A stretch of 5,826 bases of DNA from CAIOHW01 sp046317855 (GCA_046317855.1 JBKCVM010000042.1:1-5826), one strand, 5' to 3'. Counted from the first letter of the stretch, positions 1-5,372 are shown. Translations and numbers: made by a program. Notes: generated by a model from the letters alone, not told the origin.

Positions 1-630
1 CTGTGGAGTTGACTTTGCGCCTGGAATAAAAACAGAGTTACCAAAGTAAAGACGGTTATTTTCAATTCCAAAAAGTGTTTCTAAAGTTTGACCTGGTTTA
101 TAAAAGTCGTTCTCAATGTCTGAGATAGTTTTCTTCTCTCCAATTTTCCAGTTCGAGATCTTCTGCTCTAATGGAGGGCCTAATTCTGGTTTTTTAGTTT
201 TTATTTCGTAAACTGCATATCGCATGAACGAAAGAACAAGGTCGCTTCGAGGTGTCATGGATACATCTTGCAAAACAATGTTCAGTGAATGCGTCTTCTT
301 GGATAAATCTTGAACAGACTTTGGAACACTTAATTCTCCGGTGATCTCAAAATCACCTTGAATGTTTTTTTCACTGCAATCTGAACCTAAGTAAATTGCT
401 GGAACAGCTGTAAATACTTTCCCCGAAACTTGAAGAGAATACTTGGAGCTAAAGGATAACAGCGAGTACGAAAATGGTGTGCAAACGCTTTTCCAATTTC
501 CCTGAAGAGGAAGGAGCTCGCTTTGAATGGGTGGAGTCTCAAGATGGTCTACAGATTGAGTACCGCCACAAGCTGACAAGGCAGCCAGAAGCGTCAGAGC
601 AAATACTTGAACCAGCCTTAGACTTAACAC
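1..630 (-). CDS. Putative outer-membrane or periplasmic lipoprotein, 3' end beyond window
   Basis: An uninterrupted minus-strand frame of 210 codons starts with GTG at 630 and is still open at base 1. Residues 1-20 are a short lipoprotein signal peptide (one Arg, then a run rich in Leu, Ala and Val) ending in the lipobox L-S-A-C, with the lipidated Cys at residue 21 followed by Gly-Gly. The GTG start was chosen because it gives a normal-length signal peptide and has a TAGGG-like ribosome binding site about 10 bases upstream; an in-frame TTG at 645 is the alternative. The mature part begins with L-Q-G-N-W-K-S-V-C (Cys50), with a second Cys at 85 in Y-L-G-S-D-C. A G-x-W then Cys/Cys pattern, with many alternating polar and hydrophobic segments, suggests a small lipocalin-like beta-barrel; this is inference only. 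No specific function is recognised. It looks AT-richer than the genes to its right. Confidence 0.82.
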   Translation of the reverse strand, partial: MLSLRLVQVFALTLLAALSACGGTQSVDHLETPPIQSELLPLQGNWKSVCTPFSYSLLSFSSKYSLQVSGKVFTAVPAIYLGSDCSEKNIQGDFEITGELSVPKSVQDLSKKTHSLNIVLQDVSMTPRSDLVLSFMRYAVYEIKTKKPELGPPLEQKISNWKIGEKKTISDIENDFYKPGQTLETLFGIENNRLYFGNSVFIPGAKSTPQ

Positions 631-679
631 AGCGGTAATCCCTACCAAATAACTACGGTATTGTCCAGAACTTCAGCCT

Positions 680-721
680 GCCCATTTTGGGCCTCATAAC
701 CATTGATTTTTACTAAAATCA
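680..721. other. Two adjacent small hairpins in the divergent spacer
   Basis: Positions 680-692 form a perfect 5-bp stem, GCCCA-TTT-TGGGC. Positions 704-721 form a perfect 7-bp AT-rich stem, TGATTTT-TACT-AAAATCA. They lie between the lipoprotein start (630, minus) and the weak plus-strand frame at 703, and the second stem overlaps the TTG start proposed for that frame. Neither is followed by a classical T-run, so a terminator is not convincing. The second could be an operator-like palindrome or a chance structure. Confidence 0.35.
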
Positions 722-1176
722 GATCCAAAGTAACTCTAGGAAGTTTGGCTATTTTTGGCTACTTCCGAGCGTCACTCGCGGAAATCATTCATTCCCCGTC
801 GGTCACCGCAATTTTTTTAAGTGGGGATGACGCCAAATCTGAAAATCGCCAAAATTCAGAAGAAAATCAAAACGAGGAGATTCGAGTATTTACCGAACTC
901 CGCGAGCGTCATCCATTACCAGAAATTCCCCGACGTTACTCGAGTTGTGCTTATGCGGGCCAACCCTTAGTTGATTCTTACTTTAACCATAGGGACTACA
1001 AGCGTCCTGCAGGCGATCTGGGCAGCTGCTGGTTTTGGTCCGGGTCCGGGCATCCTGACTATCCCACTCCTGACCGGCCCCGTAATGCCTACAATCTCAG
1101 TGGACTCAATGGAGTCATCTTCGACGACGCCCCTTCCTTCTACAAAATTGCCGTGCGCTGTGTGCAGTCGGACTAG
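703..1176 (+). CDS. Hypothetical protein with DUF1566-like C-terminal end; possibly a gene remnant
   Basis: This is an open frame of 157 residues from TTG at 703 to TAG at 1174-1176. A stop lies just upstream (697-699) and no convincing ribosome binding site precedes the start. Residues 1-30 are mildly hydrophobic but not a clean signal peptide, and residues 40-85 are polar without a recognisable fold. The last 60 residues look more protein-like: a C-W-F-W-S-G-S-G stretch, then N-A-Y-N-L-S-G-L-N-G and a terminal I-A-V-R-C-V. That order (Trp-Ser motif, asparagine/glycine stretch, closing V-R-C-V) resembles the end of DUF1566/Lcl-type C-terminal domains of secreted proteins. The usual upstream part of such a domain, with its W-R-L-P motif, is not visible in any frame I checked. 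I read it as a truncated or decayed gene whose start is uncertain; a short real protein cannot be excluded. Confidence 0.4.
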   Translation: MIFTKIRSKVTLGSLAIFGYFRASLAEIIHSPSVTAIFLSGDDAKSENRQNSEENQNEEIRVFTELRERHPLPEIPRRYSSCAYAGQPLVDSYFNHRDYKRPAGDLGSCWFWSGSGHPDYPTPDRPRNAYNLSGLNGVIFDDAPSFYKIAVRCVQSD

Positions 1177-1209
1177 CGGGGAAAAGTTAATTTGATTATT
1201 TTTTGATGG

Positions 1210-1587
1210 CACGGACGCTTTGAGGTCCGGTTCTGTTTAAGGCGCGCCGTGATCGAGCACTCGCGCCGGAAATTCTCCGCCTCAACCTGCAGCCGCGTTT
1301 CTAGCTCGTAACAAAAGCAGCGCTCCGCTCGCTCACCTTGAACTTTTCTTTGAGGTGAGTTGCGGCAGCACGCTTGGCCGCGGCCTCTACCGCTTTCGGG
1401 AGGTGATCTCCTTGAGCACACGGAGTCTCCTGACGTCGGAGACTTCCATGCCTCCATACTTCTTTTTCCAGAGGTAATAGGTGGGCTCAGAGACGCCCCT
1501 ATCCCGGCAGAGCTCCTTGATCGTCGTCCCTTGCTCAACCCGCTTCAGTGCCTAGACAATCTGCTATTCGGTATATCGCTTTTTCAT
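1210..1587 (-). pseudogene. Decayed IS3-family transposase remnant (orfA plus start of orfB)
   Basis: Reading the minus strand from ATG at 1587 gives M-K-K-R-Y-T-E-stop-Q-I-V-stop-A-L-K-R-V-E, then I-K-E-L-C-R-D-R-G-V-S, Y-L-W-K-K-K-Y-G-G-M-E-V-S-D and R-R-L-R-V-L. This matches the intact orfA at 5040 almost position by position through its helix-turn-helix and the hallmark W-K-x-K-Y-G-G-M-E-V-S motif. Two TAG stops (1564-1566 and 1552-1554) interrupt it. After about codon 60 the leucine-zipper part of orfA is missing. The sequence resumes in another frame (about 1390-1320) as E-A-A-A-K-R-A-A-A-T-H-L-K-E-K-F-K-V-S-E-R-S-A, which corresponds to the first residues of OrfB. Homology fades towards 1210. 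A GGAAGGAAG ribosome binding site survives before the ATG. It is an old, inactive relative of the right-hand element, not a recent copy. The right limit is approximate. Confidence 0.8.
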
Positions 1588-1668
1588 TTCGTCTTCCTTC
1601 CTGGCGGACTTGCCACCCTATTGATGCAGGAAGACTTAAATTCAAAATGCTTCGGCTTTTGGGGCTAA

Positions 1669-1696
1669 CGTCACTCCATCAAACGAAACAGTGACG
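1669..1696. repeat. 7-bp perfect inverted repeat upstream of the IS remnant
   Basis: CGTCACT (1669-1675) and AGTGACG (1690-1696) are perfect inverted copies separated by 14 bases. They lie about 80-110 bases upstream of the remnant orfA start (minus strand). The first arm extends into GTCACTCC (1670-1677), the same 8-mer that flanks the orfA ribosome binding site of the right-hand element. It may be a relic of the old element's end or leader, but coincidence is possible. Confidence 0.35.
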
Positions 1697-1760
1697 ACTT
1701 CACGAGCTTGAGCTTCTCGAACTTGCAGCGTTCGATGCCTGTCGGCAAAGTTAGACTAAA

Positions 1761-1816
1761 TGGCGCGGAGCGCAAAATTGTTGATTCGATGATTTTAAGA
1801 TGATAACGCCGCGCCA
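1761..1816. repeat. 8-bp GC-rich inverted repeat around an AT-rich core
   Basis: TGGCGCGG (1761-1768) and CCGCGCCA (1809-1816) are perfect inverted copies around a 40-base AT-rich core containing TTGTTG (1779-1784) and GATAAC (1802-1807), a weak -35/-10 pair with 17-base spacing. It ends 76 bases before the Kelch gene start, so it may hold that gene's promoter or operator. The stretch between the IS remnant and the Kelch gene (1588-1892) contains no coding frame I can support. Confidence 0.35.
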
Positions 1817-1859
1817 AATCCAGTTCCGTTCGAGCTGAAACTGAACAACGGAAAGTTAA

Positions 1860-1885
1860 CCCGAGGAGTGAGTCTCCCGAGGAGG
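1860..1885 (+). promoter_or_regulatory. Ribosome binding site of the Kelch gene, with an upstream duplicate
   Basis: AGGAGG at 1880-1885 lies 7 bases before the ATG at 1893, an ideal Shine-Dalgarno sequence that decides the start. The 9-mer CCCGAGGAG occurs twice, at 1860-1868 and 1876-1884, giving a second unused Shine-Dalgarno-like site 16 bases upstream. GGAG (1865-1868) could pair with CTCC (1874-1877). Confidence 0.75.
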
Positions 1886-1892
1886 TAGTCGA

Positions 1893-3467
1893 ATGTTCCG
1901 CTCCATCCCTCTGTTCTGTCTAGTCATTGGAGTATCCATTTTATCGCAGCCCCGAGCCCACGGGCAGTGGACACAACAAGGAATGATCTTTAGCCCTCCT
2001 GCGAGGGCATTTCATTGTGGAGCTTACGATGATGTGAACGACACTTGGCTCGTTCATGGCGGAAACGTGAATGGGAACATTCAATCAGACACATGGATTT
2101 GGAGAATGTCTGGACTTCCGGCCTGGACGCAGGTGAGTGCTAACAACTCCCCCGCGCTCCATAACTGTGGAGCGACCTTTGTACGCAACAACCAGAGCGG
2201 TCAGCCGGTCAATCGAGTCCTGATGCTCCACGGGATCTCAAACTTCACCCAGGATCCAAGCTGCATTGGAAGTTGTAATGTTGCAATCGCTCGAAGCATT
2301 AATCTGGCGAGTGCGAACCCTACATGGGTAAATGTCACGCAAATCGGAACAGCTCCGGTAGCTCGTAACTTACCGGGCCTCACCTATAATCCGACGAACG
2401 GAAAAATTCTCTTCATGGGAGGAAACGGCCAAGGTCCAACGGGTAACTTGACCCCGGGCTCCGCTCAGGGAACAGCTCTTTTTATTGGGGATCTTTCGTC
2501 TTCAGGCGGAACCTTGAGTTGGAGCATGCAGCAACCCAGTCCTAGTGGGGTTTCTCCAGGCCATATTGATAATCCCATTTTGCAGTGGATCCCCTCTGCG
2601 CGACACACCAATGGCCTAGTGATTCTCAGCGGTGGGCGCGCTGCAGGCTCAGGCAGTCTCTTTGCGACGAGTACTTACGCTTGGGATGGATCTACGGATA
2701 CGGCCGGTCGCCCGATTTGGACGCTCGTCTCTAATTATCTCAACGCCGGGGTACCGGGTGTTGGAGTAGGCTACACTTACGATGGCAACACAGGATATCT
2801 CACCCGTTTCGGGGGCTGGCATGGTGGATCTTCTGTCTCCGCAGATACCCGAGTGCTGGATTTAGATGCCCCCACTCTTACGGGGTCAGTCGATCCCTGG
2901 AAAGATCGCTCGTCGGCGGGCTCAGGTGCACCGACCGCCCGAGAGCAATTCAGCATGATCTACCGCCCGATCGATCGGACGATCTATATTTTTGGCGGGA
3001 AAAATGGGAACGGTAGTTTTTTTGATCAAACCTGGAAATACAATGTAGCTGCTGCCTCAACAGCAGTCATTGCTCAATCGTGCGGAACTTTGAATGGTAC
3101 AGATACACTTCAACTCACCAACTCGCCCGCAGCGCTTAATGAGATTGGTCGTAATGAGGCGAGCTTCAGCTCAACTCTAAACTTTAAAGTTTTTGCCACA
3201 GGTAACGCCTTCCCATTGGGTGGCCTGGCTTTGTTAGCTGGCGTCTCAGATCCAAACATCCCCTTTGGAGGCTGCACCATACACTCCAGTGGTGACGCAA
3301 ACTTAGTGCTCGTACTGAATTCTAACAGTACGGCGACAACTTCGTTTGCGATTCCAGACTATTCGCTCTCACTGCTTGGGCTTCAGTTCTTCTGGCAGGC
3401 TGGAACACTCAACAGCACGGGAGGAGTGGTCACATCACCGGCGCTACGAACCACGGTGGGCTACTGA
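1893..3467 (+). CDS. Secreted Kelch-repeat (beta-propeller) protein with C-terminal accessory module
   Basis: The 524-residue protein starts at ATG 1893 behind a strong AGGAGG site. Residues 1-24 are a Sec-type signal peptide: Arg3, a hydrophobic run L-F-C-L-V-I-G-V-S-I-L, then A-H-G before Gln25, with probable cleavage near there. From about residue 35 to 383 I see six Kelch-like segments, each with a hydrophobic strand ending in a Gly pair or equivalent and most with a following Trp: V-H-G-G (~55), M-L-H-G (~113), L-F-M-G-G (~174), L-S-G-G (~247), R-F-G-G (~306) and I-F-G-G (~370). Six blades fit one complete beta-propeller, a fold used for binding carbohydrates or proteins. No galactose-oxidase catalytic residues are evident, so an enzyme role is not claimed. 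Residues ~384-524 form a separate Cys-containing module with G-L-A-L-L-A-G and P-F-G-G-C-T-I motifs, resembling C-terminal modules of planctomycete-type secreted proteins. It likely acts at the cell surface or outside the cell. It has no co-directional partner in the window. Confidence 0.88.
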   Translation: MFRSIPLFCLVIGVSILSQPRAHGQWTQQGMIFSPPARAFHCGAYDDVNDTWLVHGGNVNGNIQSDTWIWRMSGLPAWTQVSANNSPALHNCGATFVRNNQSGQPVNRVLMLHGISNFTQDPSCIGSCNVAIARSINLASANPTWVNVTQIGTAPVARNLPGLTYNPTNGKILFMGGNGQGPTGNLTPGSAQGTALFIGDLSSSGGTLSWSMQQPSPSGVSPGHIDNPILQWIPSARHTNGLVILSGGRAAGSGSLFATSTYAWDGSTDTAGRPIWTLVSNYLNAGVPGVGVGYTYDGNTGYLTRFGGWHGGSSVSADTRVLDLDAPTLTGSVDPWKDRSSAGSGAPTAREQFSMIYRPIDRTIYIFGGKNGNGSFFDQTWKYNVAAASTAVIAQSCGTLNGTDTLQLTNSPAALNEIGRNEASFSSTLNFKVFATGNAFPLGGLALLAGVSDPNIPFGGCTIHSSGDANLVLVLNSNSTATTSFAIPDYSLSLLGLQFFWQAGTLNSTGGVVTSPALRTTVGY

Positions 3468-3669
3468 CTGAATTCAACTGCCCCCTGCCACTATGAAGCG
3501 GTGCTTTAGGTCCCATGATGGGTCCGAACTTCAGACTTCAGGTGGTTTGAAAGTCCGATATTAGTTCAAAAACAGGCCAAATTAGGGTGCAAAGCGACCC
3601 CAAGATCCCTGTCACTTCGTGTGTGGTGCGCTGTTCATAGAGACCTGGATCAGTTTAGACTTTTTGAAC

Positions 3670-3729
3670 ATCACAGATCATCACAAGGGATCACACGCCG
3701 AGGGCAGGATTAGGGCAGAGTCAGGGCAG
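3670..3729. repeat. Two adjacent triple repeats with 10- and 11-bp periods
   Basis: ATCACA occurs at 3670, 3680 and 3690, exactly 10 bases apart. Immediately after, AGGGCAG occurs at 3701, 3712 and 3723, exactly 11 bases apart. Both periods are close to one DNA helical turn, so all copies of each motif would lie on one face of the helix, as in arrays bound by a cooperating protein. No adjacent gene start is served by the array, since both neighbouring genes end here. Short degenerate duplication or chance remain alternatives. Confidence 0.55.
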
Positions 3730-3735
3730 ACCGTC

Positions 3736-3764
3736 GGGGAGACGAGGAATTTCTCCCTCGCCCC
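3736..3764. terminator. Possible hairpin terminator after the methyltransferase gene
   Basis: GGGG (3736-3739), a 3-base bulge and CGAGG (3743-3747) can pair with CCTCG (3756-3760) and CCCC (3761-3764) around an 8-base loop. It lies 17 bases beyond the methyltransferase stop codon on the minus strand. There is no T-run after it on either strand, so intrinsic termination is doubtful. It might only protect the transcript's 3' end. Confidence 0.3.
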
Positions 3765-3780
3765 CCATTCCGGCAATAGA

Positions 3781-4703
3781 TTACCTACGAGGTTTCCTTG
3801 CTGCGACCAAGTAGAATATACCCCCACCAGCACTATGATAAGTGCCGTGGTCGATGGCTTTGACCGCTTCCTCGTTATCTCTGATCATCAAACTATAGGA
3901 GCGATCAAATTCGTCTTCACATCCACCACCGGCAAGGAAGTAACCGCGCACTTCGTCTCGATCCCAACCAATAAAGCGGCGTTTTGACCAATCCTTCATT
4001 TGCTGGACGTAGACTTGTTGTTCCTTGCTTGAATAGGGTGCAAACAGAGGTACAGCTTTGTCGGAAAGATAGACTTGAATGTTTTCGCCACCAAGTTCGG
4101 CTAAATAGCCGGGAATCATATCCCCCGCTGAATTGAAGCCCAATCCAAGAGCCTGCTTGCCTCTCTCAACAGTCAGATCGAATTTAAGTCGATCCATCAC
4201 CTCGTCAATTGACAGCCGTTCTGTGAGACTGTTCATAACAGCACGGTTGGCAAAGTTATTGGGCTCAGCGGCGAGAAGAAGGCCCCCCGGTTTTAGGACA
4301 CGAAGCATTTCACGCAAACCGACCTTCGGGTCCTTCAAGTGGATAAGCACTGTCTGACATGTCACAAGATCAAACATTCCGTTATCAAACGGCAACTGCG
4401 TCACATCACCTTGCTGATACCGATACTGGCTAGCCAGACCGAAGGCCACCGCCCGCTTTGTTGCCTGAGTAACCCACGTTTCCTCTCGATCTACACCAAT
4501 AACTTGGGCATCTGTCGATAGTACCGGCGCAAGAAATTGTCCCCAATGACCAATCCCACAGCCTACATCCAGAACGCTGCGGGCTTCAGCGAGCCGCAAA
4601 CGTTTTGCCGTCAACTCTAAGAAGTCTGCGTTCCACCAAAAGTCACGATATTCGCCAAAAACTCGGCGGAATGAGGTTTCTTTTCATTATTAATCACACT
4701 CAT
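3781..4703 (-). CDS. SAM-dependent class I methyltransferase, frameshifted near the 5' end
   Basis: The main frame (minus, 4614 down to the TAA at 3783-3781) encodes a Rossmann-fold methyltransferase of the Methyltransf_11/25 type. It shows motif I V-L-D-V-G-C-G-I-G-H-W-G, the acidic residue after strand 2 in G-V-D-R-E, the G-D-V-T-Q-L-P-F loop, F-D-L-V-T-C-Q-T-V-L-I-H-L, and R-V-L-K-P-G-G followed by A-E-P-N-N. These bind S-adenosylmethionine; the substrate is unknown. The C-terminal ~150 residues are a separate, unassigned part. The true start is probably ATG 4703, with GGAG 5 bases upstream. It encodes M-S-V-I-N-N-E-K-K-P-H-S-A-E-F, then a T5 run (plus-strand A5, 4657-4661), after which the frame must change to read G-E-Y-R-D-F-W-W-N-A-D-F-L-E-L-T-A-K-R into motif I. 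One extra T restores 307 residues. As written, only a TTG start at 4614 gives the main frame without a shift. The cause may be a mutation, a sequencing error or slippage. Confidence 0.87.
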
Positions 4704-4765
4704 ATTGTCTCCAAACCAACGCAATCCCACGCCGTTTCCGATGAAACGGTCAATGAGGCGTCTGA

Positions 4766-4811
4766 ACCTAAGTTTTAGGTAAAAAAAAAACCGCAAATGC
4801 TCGGACGAGCA
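4766..4811 (-). promoter_or_regulatory. Hairpins and T10 run in the methyltransferase leader
   Basis: On the minus strand, going towards the gene, there is a perfect palindromic stem TGCTCG-TC-CGAGCA (4811-4798), seven bases, a run of ten T (4790-4781), then a second stem ACCTAA-AAC-TTAGGT (4780-4766). If transcription starts near the TATAAT at 4934-4939, this lies inside a ~225-base untranslated leader. The first stem plus T-run resembles a leader terminator, but the seven-base gap between them is longer than in classical terminators. It could equally be the terminator of a gene formerly upstream, now separated by the IS. Confidence 0.35.
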
Positions 4812-4933
4812 ATTAAGAGGTGGGGCGTCAAGCCGGAGAAAGTAGGAAGTACATAAGTAGTAATTGGTTAACACGAACATCAGAACCAGTCCACCGATTT
4901 GGATCACCTTTGGCTCGGCAATTCTTTCGGAAC

Positions 4934-4939
4934 ATTATA
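4934..4939 (-). promoter_or_regulatory. Candidate -10 box upstream of the methyltransferase
   Basis: The minus strand reads TATAAT here, a perfect consensus -10 box, about 230 bases before the ATG at 4703. No good -35 hexamer sits 16-18 bases upstream, so promoter strength is uncertain. It lies just outside the left side of the IS element, between the IS and the methyltransferase gene. Confidence 0.4.
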
Positions 4940-4984
4940 CCGAAGCACAGTGGAAGCGCGCTTACCCCCTCTAGCTAGCCAGTC

Positions 4985-5012
4985 TTGATCCTGAGTCACT
5001 CCGCGTTAAAAT
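4985..5012 (+). promoter_or_regulatory. Candidate promoter of the IS element
   Basis: TTGATC (4985-4990; four of six matches to the -35 consensus) and TAAAAT (5007-5012; five of six to the -10 consensus) are separated by 16 bases. Transcription would start near 5019, leaving a leader of about 20 bases before the orfA ATG at 5040. A direct repeat TAGGCC lies at 5012-5017 and 5022-5027. Confidence 0.5.
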
Positions 5013-5038
5013 AGGCCGAATTAGGCCAAAGGAGTGAC
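4995..5038 (+). promoter_or_regulatory. Inverted repeat that can mask the orfA ribosome binding site
   Basis: GTCACTCC (4995-5002) and GGAGTGAC (5031-5038) are perfect inverted copies. The right arm contains the orfA Shine-Dalgarno sequence (AAAGGAG, 5028-5034). In an RNA covering both arms an 8-bp stem with a 28-base loop would hide this site. The left arm lies upstream of the start of transcription predicted from the -10 box at 5007-5012, so the element's own transcript would lack it, while read-through RNA from flanking DNA would contain both. This matches the anti-read-through logic known from IS10 and IS50, inferred here from sequence only. Confidence 0.6.
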
Positions 5039-5039
5039 C

Positions 5040-5303
5040 ATGAAGAAGCGATTCACAGAAGAACAGATCATCGGGGTTTTGAAGCGTCTCGAGTCTGGCG
5101 AAGATTTGAAGAGCGTGTGTCGGGACGTCGGCGTCCACATGCAGACGGTGTACGTCTGGAAGCGAAAGTACGGCGGCATGGAAGTTTCCGATGCCAAGAA
5201 GCTTCGGACGCTTGAAGCCGAGAACACGAAGCTCAAGCGCATGCTCGCAAACGCCATGATGGACATCGAGGATCTGAAGTTTCTTCAAACAAAAAACTTC
5301 TAA
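5040..5303 (+). CDS. IS3-family transposase OrfA (helix-turn-helix subunit)
   Basis: This 87-residue protein binds the ends of the insertion sequence and is the N-terminal part of the OrfAB fusion transposase. Residues ~7-45 form the helix-turn-helix of the HTH_Tnp_1 family (E-E-Q-I-I-G-V-L-K-R, then V-C-R-D-V-G-V and V-Y-V-W-K-R-K-Y-G-G-M-E-V-S-D). Residues ~55-85 are a coiled coil or leucine zipper (L-R-T-L-E-A-E-N-T-K-L-K-R-M-L, then D-L-K-F-L) used for dimerisation. I chose ATG 5040 over the in-frame GTG at 5034 because AAAGGAG at 5028-5034 is correctly spaced for the ATG and overlaps the GTG. Length and motifs are normal for the family. It ends at TAA 5301-5303, after a slippery A-AAA-AAC that leads into orfB. 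A decayed relative lies at 1210-1587. Confidence 0.95.
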   Translation: MKKRFTEEQIIGVLKRLESGEDLKSVCRDVGVHMQTVYVWKRKYGGMEVSDAKKLRTLEAENTKLKRMLANAMMDIEDLKFLQTKNF

Positions 5304-5372
5304 GGCCCGAGCAGAAGCGACGGGCGGCGACGTGCCTCAGGGATGAGCGCGGCCGCCCGGTGTCTCGGGCCT
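5291..5372 (+). promoter_or_regulatory. Programmed -1 ribosomal frameshift signal (slippery site plus hairpin)
   Basis: The heptamer A-AAA-AAC (5291-5297) is in the correct register for -1 slippage: the orfA codons are ACA AAA AAC. Five bases later begins a branched stem. AGGCCCGAG (5303-5311) pairs perfectly with CTCGGGCCT (5364-5372). Inside it CGGGCGGC (5321-5328) pairs with GCCGCCCG (5352-5359), and CTCA (5336-5339) pairs with TGAG (5344-5347) around the GNRA-type loop GGGA. The spacing and stability match known stimulators of IS3-family frameshifting, which yields the OrfAB transposase. Confidence 0.85.

Larger units (their letters stand above)
3468..3780. other. Non-coding spacer between convergent genes
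   Basis: This 313-base stretch separates the 3' ends of the Kelch gene (plus) and the methyltransferase gene (minus). I find no supportable gene in either direction and no strong T-tailed terminator. It contains a tandem 7-mer, ACTTCAG twice (3528-3541), a triple ATCACA and a triple AGGGCAG repeat (3670-3729), and a hairpin (3736-3764), each described separately where notable. Confidence 0.7.

Noticed and set aside
967..1212. Overlapping frames on both strands within the 703-1176 region
   Set aside because: Low-complexity translations with no motif; the 703-1176 frame has the only family-like segment here.
1173..1538. Open minus-strand frame of 121 codons over the IS remnant
   Set aside because: It runs mostly out of frame with the recognisable orfA remnant and encodes Ser/Arg-rich sequence without family features; only a short piece overlaps orfB-like sequence.
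1360..1668. Plus-strand frame of 102 codons opposite the IS remnant
   Set aside because: It is the complement of the decayed transposase; no ribosome binding site and no recognisable domain.
1868..1888. Six-codon mini frame GTG...TAG just before the Kelch start, a possible leader peptide
   Set aside because: The Shine-Dalgarno-like sequence lies too close to its GTG, and it overlaps the Kelch ribosome binding site; most likely chance.
2201..2383. Minus-strand frame inside the Kelch gene
   Set aside because: Antisense shadow of a well-supported coding frame.
3619..3987. Plus-strand frame starting in the convergent spacer
   Set aside because: Its second half is antisense to the methyltransferase; the first half has no domain, and the repeats there are better read as DNA-level structure.
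4133..4521. Two plus-strand frames opposite the methyltransferase
   Set aside because: Antisense shadows of conserved methyltransferase motifs.
4617..4907. Minus-strand frame of 96 codons with a hydrophobic start, possibly a small membrane protein
   Set aside because: Only its last part, from ATG 4703, makes sense, as the displaced N-terminus of the methyltransferase. The upstream hydrophobic stretch is translated through a T10 run and hairpins and has no good ribosome binding site.
4971..5288. Minus-strand frames opposite orfA
   Set aside because: Shadows of the IS3 orfA, whose protein motifs are unmistakable on the plus strand.
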